DNA from: Acidobacteriota bacterium
Lineage (GTDB): Bacteria; Acidobacteriota; Terriglobia; 20CM-2-55-15
Assembly: GCA_022821145.1 (NCBI GenBank)
Contig: JAJEEE010000037.1
Location: 124,001 to 188,000 of the forward strand
Length of the DNA: 64,000 nucleotides
Direction of reading: 5' to 3'
Shown: positions 40,024 to 48,621 of the stretch, piece by piece
How the letters are laid out: every line of letters starts with the position of its first letter
How positions within the stretch are numbered: the first letter of the stretch is position 1
The notes under the pieces: model-generated
Databases searched by the model: none
What the model was told of the DNA's origin: nothing
What the model saw: only the letters and a program-made list of their open reading frames with translations
Translations under genes and position numbers: made by a program

Positions 40024-40761
40024 ATGACGATGAACCTGTTCGCGCCGCGCTATGTCTCCTTCGACATCGAGTCCGCCAAGCTGCTGCCCGGCGGCGTTAC
40101 CGACATCCTCGCGCATCGGCCGTTGGGGATCAGTTGCGCCGCCGCCGCCACGAGCGACACCGGTGAGGTTCGCACCTGGACGGGCCGAACCGCGACGGGC
40201 GCATACGCGCGACAGATGAGCCCGGCCGAGGCGGCCGCCATGGTCCACGATCTCATGAGCCTGGTCCGCGAGGGCTACACGCTGGTCACGTGGAACGGCC
40301 TCGGCTTCGACTTCGACGTTCTGGCCGAGGAATCCGGCATGCGCGCCGAATGCGCCGAGCTCGCCGCGAATCACGTCGACATGCTCTTCCACGCCGTCTG
40401 CGTCCTCGGTCACCCCATCAGCCTCCAGAAGGCCGCCGAGGGCATGGGCGTCGAGGGCAAGCTGGCGTCGATGTCCGGGGCCGAGGCGCCCGCCGCGTGG
40501 GCCGCGGGGCGGCACGACGAGGTCCTGGCCTACGTGAAACAGGACGCCGTGGCGACCGTGCGGCTGGCCGAACTCGCCGAAGAAAGGAACGAGCTGGTCT
40601 GGATGACGCGGACCGAACGAAGACGGCGGATGCCGCTGGCCGACGGCTGGCTGAGGGTCGAAGCGGCCAGCCGGCTGCCGGCGCCCGACACGTCATGGAT
40701 GAACGATCCGCCCCGGCGGGAACGTTTCATGGCGTGGATGGACAGCGTTCCGGTCCGCTAG
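40024..40761 (+). CDS. RNase H-like 3'-5' exonuclease family protein
   Basis: YVSFDIESAKLLPGGVTDI...LVTWNGLGFDFDVLAEESG...AYVKQDAVATVRLAEL. Confidence 0.75.
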   Translation: MTMNLFAPRYVSFDIESAKLLPGGVTDILAHRPLGISCAAAATSDTGEVRTWTGRTATGAYARQMSPAEAAAMVHDLMSLVREGYTLVTWNGLGFDFDVLAEESGMRAECAELAANHVDMLFHAVCVLGHPISLQKAAEGMGVEGKLASMSGAEAPAAWAAGRHDEVLAYVKQDAVATVRLAELAEERNELVWMTRTERRRRMPLADGWLRVEAASRLPAPDTSWMNDPPRRERFMAWMDSVPVR

Positions 40762-40772
40762 AGCGCCGCGAT

Positions 40773-41444
40773 ATGACCACAGGGGGCCGCATCACCTCCT
40801 GCACGCGCTGCCCCCGCCTGGTGGCCCACCGCGAAACGGTCGCGCTCACCAAGACGCGCCGATTTCAGGACTGGACCTATTGGGGTCGCCCGGTCCCCAG
40901 CTTCGGGCGGCTCGATGCTCGGCTGCTCGTGATCGGACTGGCTCCGGCCGCGCACGGAGCGAACCGGACGGGGCGCATGTTCACCGGCGACCGCTCCGGA
41001 GACTGGCTGTACCGCGCGCTGCACAAGGCCGGTTTCGCCAGCCAGGCCGTGTCCGTGGACCGGACCGACGGGCTCCGGCTCGTGGACTGCCGGATCACGG
41101 CCGCGGCCCATTGCGCCCCGCCCGGCAACGCGGTCACGACCGAGGAGCTCGCGAACTGCCGACCCTACCTGGAGGACGAGCTGCGGCGCATGCGGCGGCT
41201 TCGCGTCGTCGTCGGCCTGGGGCGCGTCGGATTCGCGAGCTACCTCCGGGCCCGGGCGGCCCTGGGTCTCGCCAATCCCAAGCCGCTGCCGAAGTTCGGG
41301 CACGGCTCGGTGGCCGCCTGGGACGGAATCACGTTGATCGGCTCGTATCACCCGAGCCAGCAGAACACGTTCACGGGACGGTTGACGGAGCCGATGCTGG
41401 ACGGCGTGTTCCAGTTGGCGGGGCAACGGGTCGCGGATCGTTGA
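40773..41444 (+). CDS. uracil-DNA glycosylase, family 5-like (UdgB)
   Basis: ITSCTRCPRLVAHRE, LLVIGLAPAAHGANRTGRMFTGDRSGDWLYRALHKAGFA, HCAPPGNAVTTEE, LIGSYHPSQQNTFTGRLTEPMLD. Confidence 0.92.
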   Translation: MTTGGRITSCTRCPRLVAHRETVALTKTRRFQDWTYWGRPVPSFGRLDARLLVIGLAPAAHGANRTGRMFTGDRSGDWLYRALHKAGFASQAVSVDRTDGLRLVDCRITAAAHCAPPGNAVTTEELANCRPYLEDELRRMRRLRVVVGLGRVGFASYLRARAALGLANPKPLPKFGHGSVAAWDGITLIGSYHPSQQNTFTGRLTEPMLDGVFQLAGQRVADR

Positions 41445-41451
41445 CGACCGG

Positions 41452-41577
41452 CTATTCGGCCGTCCAGCGGATATTGCACAACGCGCACGTCCACCAGCCC
41501 GCCTTCCAGTGGGAGACGGGCGAGACGGCGTGGCTGCTGCCGCATCGGACGCATTCGGGTTTGTCTTTCATATCCAT
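41452..41577 (-). CDS. small zinc-ribbon-like protein
   Basis: MDMKDKPECVRCGSSHAVSPVSHWKAGWWTCALCNIRWTAE; two CxxC. Confidence 0.5.
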   Translation of the reverse strand: MDMKDKPECVRCGSSHAVSPVSHWKAGWWTCALCNIRWTAE

Positions 41578-41719
41578 CGGGATGCCACCTCTGGGCCGTG
41601 CGCCTCGCCGGCGCCGCAGCGCGTCGGGGACGCAGTATAGGGCAACTCCGGATACGCGCACAAACCCGCCCGCGGGCCGCCCCTGCTATTCTGGGACGCC
41701 GTGAAAGGCGAAGGTCCCG

Positions 41720-42481
41720 ATGTTGAAATGGCTTCGAGAACGGCGGCGGCGGCTCGTTCGCGCGCGGGCGTTCCCCGGGGAGTGGGACGCCGTCCTCGAA
41801 GCGCTGCCCCTCTGTCGCCGCCTTCCGGGTGCCGACCGGATGGAGCTCCGGGGCCACGTTCAGGTGCTGCTTGATGAGAAGCGGTTCGAGGGATGCGCCG
41901 GAATGGTCATCACCGACGAAGTCCGATTGACGATCGCCGCGCATGCCGCCTGCCTCCTTCTTCACAGGAAAACCGACTACTTCCCGCAACTCGAGAACAT
42001 TCTGGTCTACCCCCACGCGTACGAGGCGCCGAGCGAGCGGCATATCGGGGACTATGTCGTGGAAGAAGGCACCGAGGTGCGCGAGGGCGAGTCCTGGTAC
42101 CGCGGTTCGATGGTCCTGTCCTGGGACGACGTCCAGCGCGGCGCGTCCGACCTGAGCGACGGCGAAAACGTGGTGCTGCACGAATTCGCGCATCAGCTCG
42201 ACGACGAGTCCGGCGAGGCCGACGGCACGCCCGTGCTGGAAGGCCGCCGCCAGTGGCGCGAATGGGTCCGCGTCTTCCAGGCCGAGTTCGAAGCGCTCCA
42301 GGAAGCCGACGAGCGGGGCCGGAGGACGCTGCTCGACCCCTACGGAGCCGAGAGCCCGTCGGAGTTCTTCGCCGTCGCCACCGAGTGCTTTTTCGAGCGC
42401 CCGCGGAAGCTCGGCCAACGCCATCCGGAACTCTACGACCAACTCCGAAGATACTACCGGCAGGATCCCGCGGCATGGTAG
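41720..42481 (+). CDS. mtfA: MtfA-family zinc peptidase
   Basis: DGENVVLHEFAHQLDDESGEADGTPVL (HEFAH zincin) and SPSEFFAVATECFFERP. Confidence 0.92.
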   Translation: MLKWLRERRRRLVRARAFPGEWDAVLEALPLCRRLPGADRMELRGHVQVLLDEKRFEGCAGMVITDEVRLTIAAHAACLLLHRKTDYFPQLENILVYPHAYEAPSERHIGDYVVEEGTEVREGESWYRGSMVLSWDDVQRGASDLSDGENVVLHEFAHQLDDESGEADGTPVLEGRRQWREWVRVFQAEFEALQEADERGRRTLLDPYGAESPSEFFAVATECFFERPRKLGQRHPELYDQLRRYYRQDPAAW

Positions 42482-42633
42482 GACGAGCGGGCCGCCGCGA
42501 AGGCCGCGTTTGCCACGGTTCGACCGGCTTTGCTATCTTTACCGGACCGGCAATTGTTCGCACGATGATCCGGGGAACTCACGGTCCGGAGTTTCGGATC
42601 GCATTAGTGAATCGTAACGAAGGAGAAGGCTCA

Positions 42634-43389
42634 ATGAAACGTCACCTTGCGTTGTTCGCCGCCGTGGTCATCGCGGCCTGCGGCTCCGCACACGCTCAGG
42701 ACGGCGACCCGAACGCCGAATTGGAAGCCTGGCGCGCCGCGCTGGCGGACTACAACCGCCGCGCCGACGACGCCCAACAGCAATACAACGAAGCCTTGGC
42801 CCTGTGGCGGGCCAATTTCGACGAGGCCACCCGGCCGATGAGTCCGGGCGCACGGTTCCTGGCGGGCCTCCAGTACGTCGGCGACAAGGCCTTGACGGGC
42901 GTCGTCAACTACTACAGCACCCGGGCGGCGCTCCGTACGGAACTGGGAGGGCAGTTGGACAGACGGTTCGATGCGCTGCGCAACGATGTCATGGGCGCCC
43001 GCGCCGACATCCTGGCGGCCAACAGCACCTCGACGGCGTCGATCATCGCGGCCAACAACACCTCAGCGGCATCGATCATCGCGGCCAACAACACTTCGGC
43101 GGCGTCGATCATCGCGGCCAACCAGACGTCGACCGGGACGATCATGGGCGCTCTGAACACGTCCGGACAGGTGTTGGGACAACTCGGCATGAATCTGAAT
43201 GCCGCGATCACGGCCAACCGGACCGCGATCACCGCGAACGGCACCGCGATCGCCAACAACGGCACCGCGATCATGAACAACGGCACCACGATCTCCGGGA
43301 ACGAGGAAATCCTGCGGGAAGTCCTGAGAAACTTGCAGCGGAACTGCGACACCCCGTTCGGCCAGATCGGACAGCCCTGTTCCCCGTAA
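42634..43389 (+). CDS. secreted repeat protein (hendecad then heptad repeats), putative coiled-coil stalk
   Basis: Signal peptide/lipobox-like MKRHLALFAAVVIAACGSAHAQ; 33-bp tandem repeats then 21-bp tandem repeats, all in frame; strong RBS AAGGAGAAGG. Confidence 0.8.
   Translation: MKRHLALFAAVVIAACGSAHAQDGDPNAELEAWRAALADYNRRADDAQQQYNEALALWRANFDEATRPMSPGARFLAGLQYVGDKALTGVVNYYSTRAALRTELGGQLDRRFDALRNDVMGARADILAANSTSTASIIAANNTSAASIIAANNTSAASIIAANQTSTGTIMGALNTSGQVLGQLGMNLNAAITANRTAITANGTAIANNGTAIMNNGTTISGNEEILREVLRNLQRNCDTPFGQIGQPCSP
43015..43146 (+). repeat. 33-bp tandem repeat x4 (AAN-T-S-A-S-I-I coding)
   Basis: Units 43015-43047, 43048-43080, 43081-43113, 43114-43146. Confidence 0.93.
43201..43305 (+). 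repeat. 21-bp tandem repeat x5 (TAI-xxN-G coding)
   Basis: Units begin 43201, 43222, 43243, 43264, 43285: (G/A)CCGCGATC...AACGGC. Confidence 0.93.
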
Positions 43390-43411
43390 TCCGCTGTAGC
43401 GGCCCGGTCAA

Positions 43412-43438
43412 GGCGCTCCCATCGAAGGGAGCGTCTTT
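43412..43438 (+). terminator. Rho-independent-like terminator
   Basis: GGCGCTCCC-atcgaa-GGGAGCGTC hairpin (one G-T pair) followed by TTT. Confidence 0.6.
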
Positions 43439-43553
43439 CCGGCGCCGTCAGGACGGCAGTTCTCCGGATCTTGCGCCGGTGTGGGGGGACGGCCCGGAAA
43501 GCGGCGGCCGCCGGCGACGGCACATGCGGCTCGGATTCATCGGCCGCCGGAAC

Positions 43554-43637
43554 GCTGGTGTGGCGGAACTGGCATACGCGCCGGTCTCAAAAACCGGTTC
43601 TCGCAAGGGATTGTGGGTTCGATTCCCACCACCAGCA
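43554..43637 (+). tRNA. tRNA-Leu (anticodon CAA)
   Basis: GCTGGTG...CACCAGC acceptor, CCGGT-CTCAAAA-ACCGG anticodon arm (CAA), class II variable arm, GTGGG-TTCGATT-CCCAC T-arm; CCA not encoded. Confidence 0.93.
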
Positions 43638-43722
43638 TCGTTCCGTATTCCAAGGACGGAATCGCACGGGGCTCGGCGGATTCGACGCGCACCCGCTGTC
43701 CCGGGCTGACCGCCCGCGACGT

Positions 43723-45096
43723 TCAAACCACTCCGTACGCCAACATGGCTTCGGCGACCTTCACGAATCCCCCGATATTGGCGCCGCGGACATAGTTGAT
43801 GTAGCCGTCGTCCTCGTAGCCGTACTGCGCGGCGCGCGCGTGGATGTTCGTCATGATGTCCTGGAGGCGCCGGTCGACCTCGTCGGCGGACCACGAGATA
43901 CGCAGGGCGTTCTGGCTCTGCTCCAGGCCCGAGACGGCGACTCCGCCCGCATTGGCGGCCTTGGCCGTCCCGATCGGAACCTTGGCCTGCAGCAGCAAGG
44001 CGGTGGCGCCGGGCGTGCACGGCATGTTGGCGCCCTCGGCGAGGGCGAGCAGGCCGTTGTCGATGAGTTGCCGCGCATCGGCTTCATCCACCTCGTTCTG
44101 CGTGGCGCACGGAAACGCCAACTCGACCGGGACACTCCACGGACGGTGGCCCCGGTGGAACACGGCGTCCGGGAACGTCTCCGCGTAACGGCGGATCCGC
44201 CCGCGCTCGACCTCCTTGAGCTTCTTGAGCCACTCGAGCTTGTCGCCGTCGATACCGGCGGGGTCGTGAATGCAGCCTTCGGAGTCGGACGCGGTGACGA
44301 CCCGGGCCCCCATGTCGATCAGCTTCTCGATCGCGTACAGGGCGACGTTGCCGGAACCCGACACGGCGCACGTCTTCCCCCCCACGCCCTCGCCCTGGGT
44401 CTCGAGCATCCGTTCCATGAAATACACGCAGCCGTAGCCGGTCGCCTCCTTGCGGATCAGGCTCCCGCCGAAACTGAGGCCTTTCCCGGTCAGGATGCCG
44501 GCGAACCGGTTGTGGAGCCGCTTGTATTGACCGAACAGATAACTGATCTCGCGCTGGCCCACGCCGATGTCTCCGGCCGGCACGTCCACGTCCTCCCCGA
44601 TGTAGCGCTGCAGCTCGGTCATCAGAGCGTGGCAGAAGCGCATGACCTCGCGGTCGCTCTTCCCCTTGGGGTCGAAGTCGGAACCGCCCTTGGCGCCGCC
44701 CATCGGAAGCCCGGTGAGACTGTTCTTGAATACCTGCTCGAAGCCCAGGAACTTGAGGACGCTCGAAGACACCGACGGGTGAAAGCGCATCCCGCCCTTG
44801 TACGGTCCGATCGAGTTGTTGAACTGAACGCGCCATGCGCGGTTGACATGCACGCGGCCCGCGTCGTCCTGCCACGTCACGCGAAACAGGATCAGCCGAT
44901 CCGGTTCGGTCATCCGTTCCAGGATCCGGGATTCCAGGTACTCCGGGTGCGCGAGCACGAATGGCGCAACGCTCTCGACCACCTCGCCGACGGCTTGATG
45001 AAACTCCCCCTGGCCGGCGTTGCGCGCGACGAACGCCGACATGAATTCCCGCACGAACTCGTCGGCCGCGGGATGGCCGCCTGTTGCCGAAATCAC
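43723..45096 (-). CDS. gdhA: glutamate dehydrogenase (NADP-type GdhA-like)
   Basis: FNNSIGPYKGGMRFHPSVSSSVLKFLGFEQVFKNSLTGLPMGGAKGGSDFDPKGKSD...; GTG start 45096. Confidence 0.95.
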   Translation of the reverse strand: MISATGGHPAADEFVREFMSAFVARNAGQGEFHQAVGEVVESVAPFVLAHPEYLESRILERMTEPDRLILFRVTWQDDAGRVHVNRAWRVQFNNSIGPYKGGMRFHPSVSSSVLKFLGFEQVFKNSLTGLPMGGAKGGSDFDPKGKSDREVMRFCHALMTELQRYIGEDVDVPAGDIGVGQREISYLFGQYKRLHNRFAGILTGKGLSFGGSLIRKEATGYGCVYFMERMLETQGEGVGGKTCAVSGSGNVALYAIEKLIDMGARVVTASDSEGCIHDPAGIDGDKLEWLKKLKEVERGRIRRYAETFPDAVFHRGHRPWSVPVELAFPCATQNEVDEADARQLIDNGLLALAEGANMPCTPGATALLLQAKVPIGTAKAANAGGVAVSGLEQSQNALRISWSADEVDRRLQDIMTNIHARAAQYGYEDDGYINYVRGANIGGFVKVAEAMLAYGVV

Positions 45097-46157
45097 GATA
45101 ACGCCTCCTTCACGGCGGGATGGACGATGGCCCCATCGACGACGTTGGCGGCTCCGCGGAGCACCGGATCTTCCAGTCCCGGATCGCCGGCCAACCTCAG
45201 GACATAGGGCAGCAGCGCGCTGGAGAGCGCCTGCGAACTCGTCCGCGGCACGGCGCCGGGAATGTTCGTGACGCCGAAATGGACGACGCCGTCCACAACG
45301 AAGGTCGGATCCACGTACGTCGTGGGCCGGATCGTCTCGACGCAGCCGCCCTGGTCGACCGACACGTCCACGATCACGCTTCCCGGGCGCATGCGCCGGA
45401 CCATCGCGGCGCCGACGGCGCGAGGCGCCCGGGCGCCCGGCACCAGGACCGCGCCCACGAACAGGTCCGCGTCGAGGAGGGCCCGCTCCAGCAGGTCGGC
45501 GTACGCGGGAAGCGCCGTGACGTTGGGCCCGAGCCGGTGCGCGCGTTCCTGGTAGGCCTGTCCCGGCGACAGCACCGTGACGCGGGCTCCGAGCGACGCC
45601 GCGACGTCCGCTGCGTTCCAGCCGACGCTGCCGGCGCCGAGCACGACCACGTGCCCCCGGTCCGCCGACGGCAGGCCTCCCAACATGATCCCGCGGCCGT
45701 CGTTGTGGCGGTGGAGCAGCGTCGTCCCGATCTGCGTGGCGAGGCGGCCCGCGATCGCGCTCATCGGCGCCAGAATCGGCAGCCGCCCGCCCTCCTCGAC
45801 CGTCTCGCATGCGATGGCCGTGAGCCGCTTCTCGGCGAGGACGCGCGCCAACTCCGGAACGGCGGCCAGGTGCAGGAAGCAAAACAGCCGGTGATCTCGC
45901 CGCAGCAGGGCGTATTCCGGCTCGATCGGCTCCTTGACCTTGAGCACCATCTCCGCTTCGCCATAGACCGATTCGGCGTCGGGAACGATCCGGACTCCCA
46001 CGGTCTCGAAGTCGGCGTCCGAGTAGCCGGTCGCATTCCCGGCGCCGGACTGGAGCAGAACCGCATGGCCCGCACGGACCATCTCGGCCGCGGCCGCCGG
46101 CACGAGAGCCACCCGCCATTCCCTGGGTTTGATTTCGGTCGGAATGCCGATGCGCAT
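45093..46157 (-). CDS. ald: alanine dehydrogenase
   Basis: MRIGIPTEIKPREWRVALVPAAAAEM...VVVLGAGSVGWNAADVAASLGARVTVL...GSVIVDVSVDQGGCVETIRPTTY. Confidence 0.95.
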   Translation of the reverse strand: MRIGIPTEIKPREWRVALVPAAAAEMVRAGHAVLLQSGAGNATGYSDADFETVGVRIVPDAESVYGEAEMVLKVKEPIEPEYALLRRDHRLFCFLHLAAVPELARVLAEKRLTAIACETVEEGGRLPILAPMSAIAGRLATQIGTTLLHRHNDGRGIMLGGLPSADRGHVVVLGAGSVGWNAADVAASLGARVTVLSPGQAYQERAHRLGPNVTALPAYADLLERALLDADLFVGAVLVPGARAPRAVGAAMVRRMRPGSVIVDVSVDQGGCVETIRPTTYVDPTFVVDGVVHFGVTNIPGAVPRTSSQALSSALLPYVLRLAGDPGLEDPVLRGAANVVDGAIVHPAVKEALS

Positions 46158-46228
46158 GGCCGGGTCCTCCCTTCACTTCGAAATATAGCAGGAGGCCGGC
46201 GGCCCGCGCGGGCGGCTTCACCGCGAGG

Positions 46229-47587
46229 TCAGTCGTCGACGGGCTCGAGCCTGTCGGCCAGGAGGCGCAGGATCTCCGGGTCGGTGTCGCGCGAATCCGC
46301 GAAGACCAGCAGTTCACGGCTCGGCGGCGCGCCGGCGCCGAGCAACGCCTCCACGGCGCGCGTGCGATTGAGGAAGACCGCCCAACGAAGGGGGGACCAC
46401 CCCTCGCCATCGACGGCCCCGGCCTCGGCGCCCGATCGCAACAGGTATTTCACCGCGGCGTCGTCGGCGCTCTTGACGGCCTCGAACAGATCCGCGTTCA
46501 CGCCCACCTCGAGCGCGGACCCCGGCACCGCGGGCTGCCATCGCCGCCACGCGCGCCATGACGCCGCGCCGAGGGCGCCGACGACGAACAGGAACACCCA
46601 GAGCCGCGGGGCCGCGAGCCACGCCGCTGGAATCGGACGCCAACGCCACCAGCGTTCCGCCTCGGCCTCGATCGCCTCGTAGGTATCGCCCCCGGCCCGC
46701 GCAAGCAACACCGACGCGTCCGCCGACTCGACCGCGTCGCGCACGGCGCGTCGGAACGCCCCCGTCCCAAGCTCTTGTTCCATGAACCGGAACGCGCGCT
46801 CATACCGCTCGTACTGTAGACTGGGTTCGATCCGGAAGACGCTTCCCGCCCCATGATCGATCGCGACGTGGCCGCGCCCGCTCCCGCTGAAGTGAATGGC
46901 CATGCCCTCGTGAAACCAGCTCGGGAAGCCGCCATCGACGATGCCCGCTCCGAGACGGGCATTCAGGAACGCGTGGACCAGCTCGTGGGACAACGTCGCC
47001 GACAGGGCGGCGTCCAGCATCGTTCCCTGCACGGGACTCCGCGCAGCCGGCGCGAGAATGGCCACGTACCGTGTTCCGATGGTGACGGCGCGGGCCTGGG
47101 GATTGTCGAACGCGCGGCGCACGGGCTCGGGCATCGGACCCGGATCCGAGAAGTAGCGCACGAATATCCGCCCGTCCGGCGCCTCCAGCCCGAGGTCGGA
47201 GCGCAGGCGCTCGACGGCCGGATCGCTCGTCGTGCGCAGGTCGACCAGCTCCAGGCTCTGGCCCGGCCCCAGCCCGGCGTACGGTTCGAGAAACGAGACG
47301 AACAGGTCCAGGTGGGCCCTCGCCGCCCGAATACGGTCCGAAGCGATCGACGCCTCGCCGGCGCAGTCGCGCAGCATCCGAAACTCCGTGACGGCCGTTT
47401 CGATTTCCGAGAAATCCGACACGCCGGGATTGACGGCGTATTCCAGACCGGCGTCGGTCGCGAGAAACGCGGGAACCTCCGCACACGTCAGACCCTCCGG
47501 AACGGCGGGCGCGAGAGTCTGGGACGCGGCCATCGACGACGCGAGCATCGCCAGGCACGCCGCCGCGCACCGGCCGCTCAAACCCAT
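46229..47587 (-). CDS. membrane-anchored HExxH metalloprotease-like protein with C-terminal ankyrin-like repeats
   Basis: Signal peptide; ATLSHELVHAFLNARLG; SWFHEGMAIHF; TM WLAAPRLWVFLFVVGALGAASW; NADLFEAVKSADDAAVKYLLRSGAEAGAVDGEGWSPLRWAVFLNRTRAVEALLGAGA. Confidence 0.8.
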   Translation of the reverse strand: MGLSGRCAAACLAMLASSMAASQTLAPAVPEGLTCAEVPAFLATDAGLEYAVNPGVSDFSEIETAVTEFRMLRDCAGEASIASDRIRAARAHLDLFVSFLEPYAGLGPGQSLELVDLRTTSDPAVERLRSDLGLEAPDGRIFVRYFSDPGPMPEPVRRAFDNPQARAVTIGTRYVAILAPAARSPVQGTMLDAALSATLSHELVHAFLNARLGAGIVDGGFPSWFHEGMAIHFSGSGRGHVAIDHGAGSVFRIEPSLQYERYERAFRFMEQELGTGAFRRAVRDAVESADASVLLARAGGDTYEAIEAEAERWWRWRPIPAAWLAAPRLWVFLFVVGALGAASWRAWRRWQPAVPGSALEVGVNADLFEAVKSADDAAVKYLLRSGAEAGAVDGEGWSPLRWAVFLNRTRAVEALLGAGAPPSRELLVFADSRDTDPEILRLLADRLEPVDD

Positions 47588-48621
47588 CGGAAGACGCGGA
47601 TCGCCAGCGTGTAGCTGAGCGCGCACCACAGGGCGAGAATCCCCAGCGGGAACGCCTGCGCCGCCAGCGGCTCGCCGACCAGTATGACGGCGCGCAACGC
47701 GTTGATGACCTGCGTCAGCGGCAGCACCTGTATGAATGGCTGCACGGCGTCGGGAAAACGCTCCGAGGAGAAGAATATTCCCGAGCACAGCCACATCGGG
47801 ATCATCACCAGGTTCATCAGGCCGCTGATGCTCTCGATCGTTCGGGCGCGCGACGCCACCAGGAGCCCGATTCCGGCGAACGTGACGGCTCCCGACAACG
47901 CCACGAACAGGACCGAAGCGTAGCTTCCCGCGATCGGAACGCCGAACAGCAGCTTCGCCGCCAACAAGAGGAAGAACATCTCCGGAACGAAGAACACGAC
48001 GCGGCTTCCCACCAGGGCGAGCAGGAAGTGCCCGCGCCGCATGGGCGTGGCCACCATGCGTTTCAGGAGGTTCCGGACGCGCAAATCCACGGTGTTGAAC
48101 CCGATCCCCCAGAGACCGGCCCCCATCAGGTTCATGCCGATCAGCCCGGGAACCAGAAAGTCGACGTAGCGCGAGCCCGGGGCGTCGGTGCGGCGGTCGA
48201 CGGAGGCGACGACGTCGGCGCGGCCCGCCGCCCGTTGAACGGCGTCGTCGATGACGGCGCGCGCCGCCGTTCCATCGGGGTTCGTCGGGTCGAAGAAGTA
48301 CTCGACCTCGCCGGACGCGTCGACGGAAACCACGACGGGCGTGCGGTTGCGGCGCAGCAGGGCCAGCGCGGCGTCTTGTTCCATCACCTCCACGTCGAAG
48401 CGCGCGTCCGCCCGCAGTTTCTGGACGATGGGATCCGACGCGGCCCGTTGCGTGACAATGAACGGCAACCGGGCTTCCGTATCGCTGTTGAACGCCAGTC
48501 CCAGACCGACGACCATGATCAGCGGGAACCCATAGGTCCAGAAGATGGCCTCGGGCTGCCGGAGGTAGCTCCGGACGTTGGCCAGGACGAGTTGCGCGAA
48601 CGCGCTCCGATCAATCGTCAC
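47578..48621 (-). CDS. ABC-2 type transporter permease
   Basis: Multiple TM segments, GLIGMNLMGAGLWGIGFNTVDLRVRNLLKRMVATPMRRGHFL. Confidence 0.9.
   Translation of the reverse strand: MTIDRSAFAQLVLANVRSYLRQPEAIFWTYGFPLIMVVGLGLAFNSDTEARLPFIVTQRAASDPIVQKLRADARFDVEVMEQDAALALLRRNRTPVVVSVDASGEVEYFFDPTNPDGTAARAVIDDAVQRAAGRADVVASVDRRTDAPGSRYVDFLVPGLIGMNLMGAGLWGIGFNTVDLRVRNLLKRMVATPMRRGHFLLALVGSRVVFFVPEMFFLLLAAKLLFGVPIAGSYASVLFVALSGAVTFAGIGLLVASRARTIESISGLMNLVMIPMWLCSGIFFSSERFPDAVQPFIQVLPLTQVINALRAVILVGEPLAAQAFPLGILALWCALSYTLAIRVFRWV

Noticed and set aside
43015-43305. possible CRISPR array from regular repeats
   Set aside because: Repeats are contiguous without unique spacers and lie in frame inside a CDS with signal peptide.
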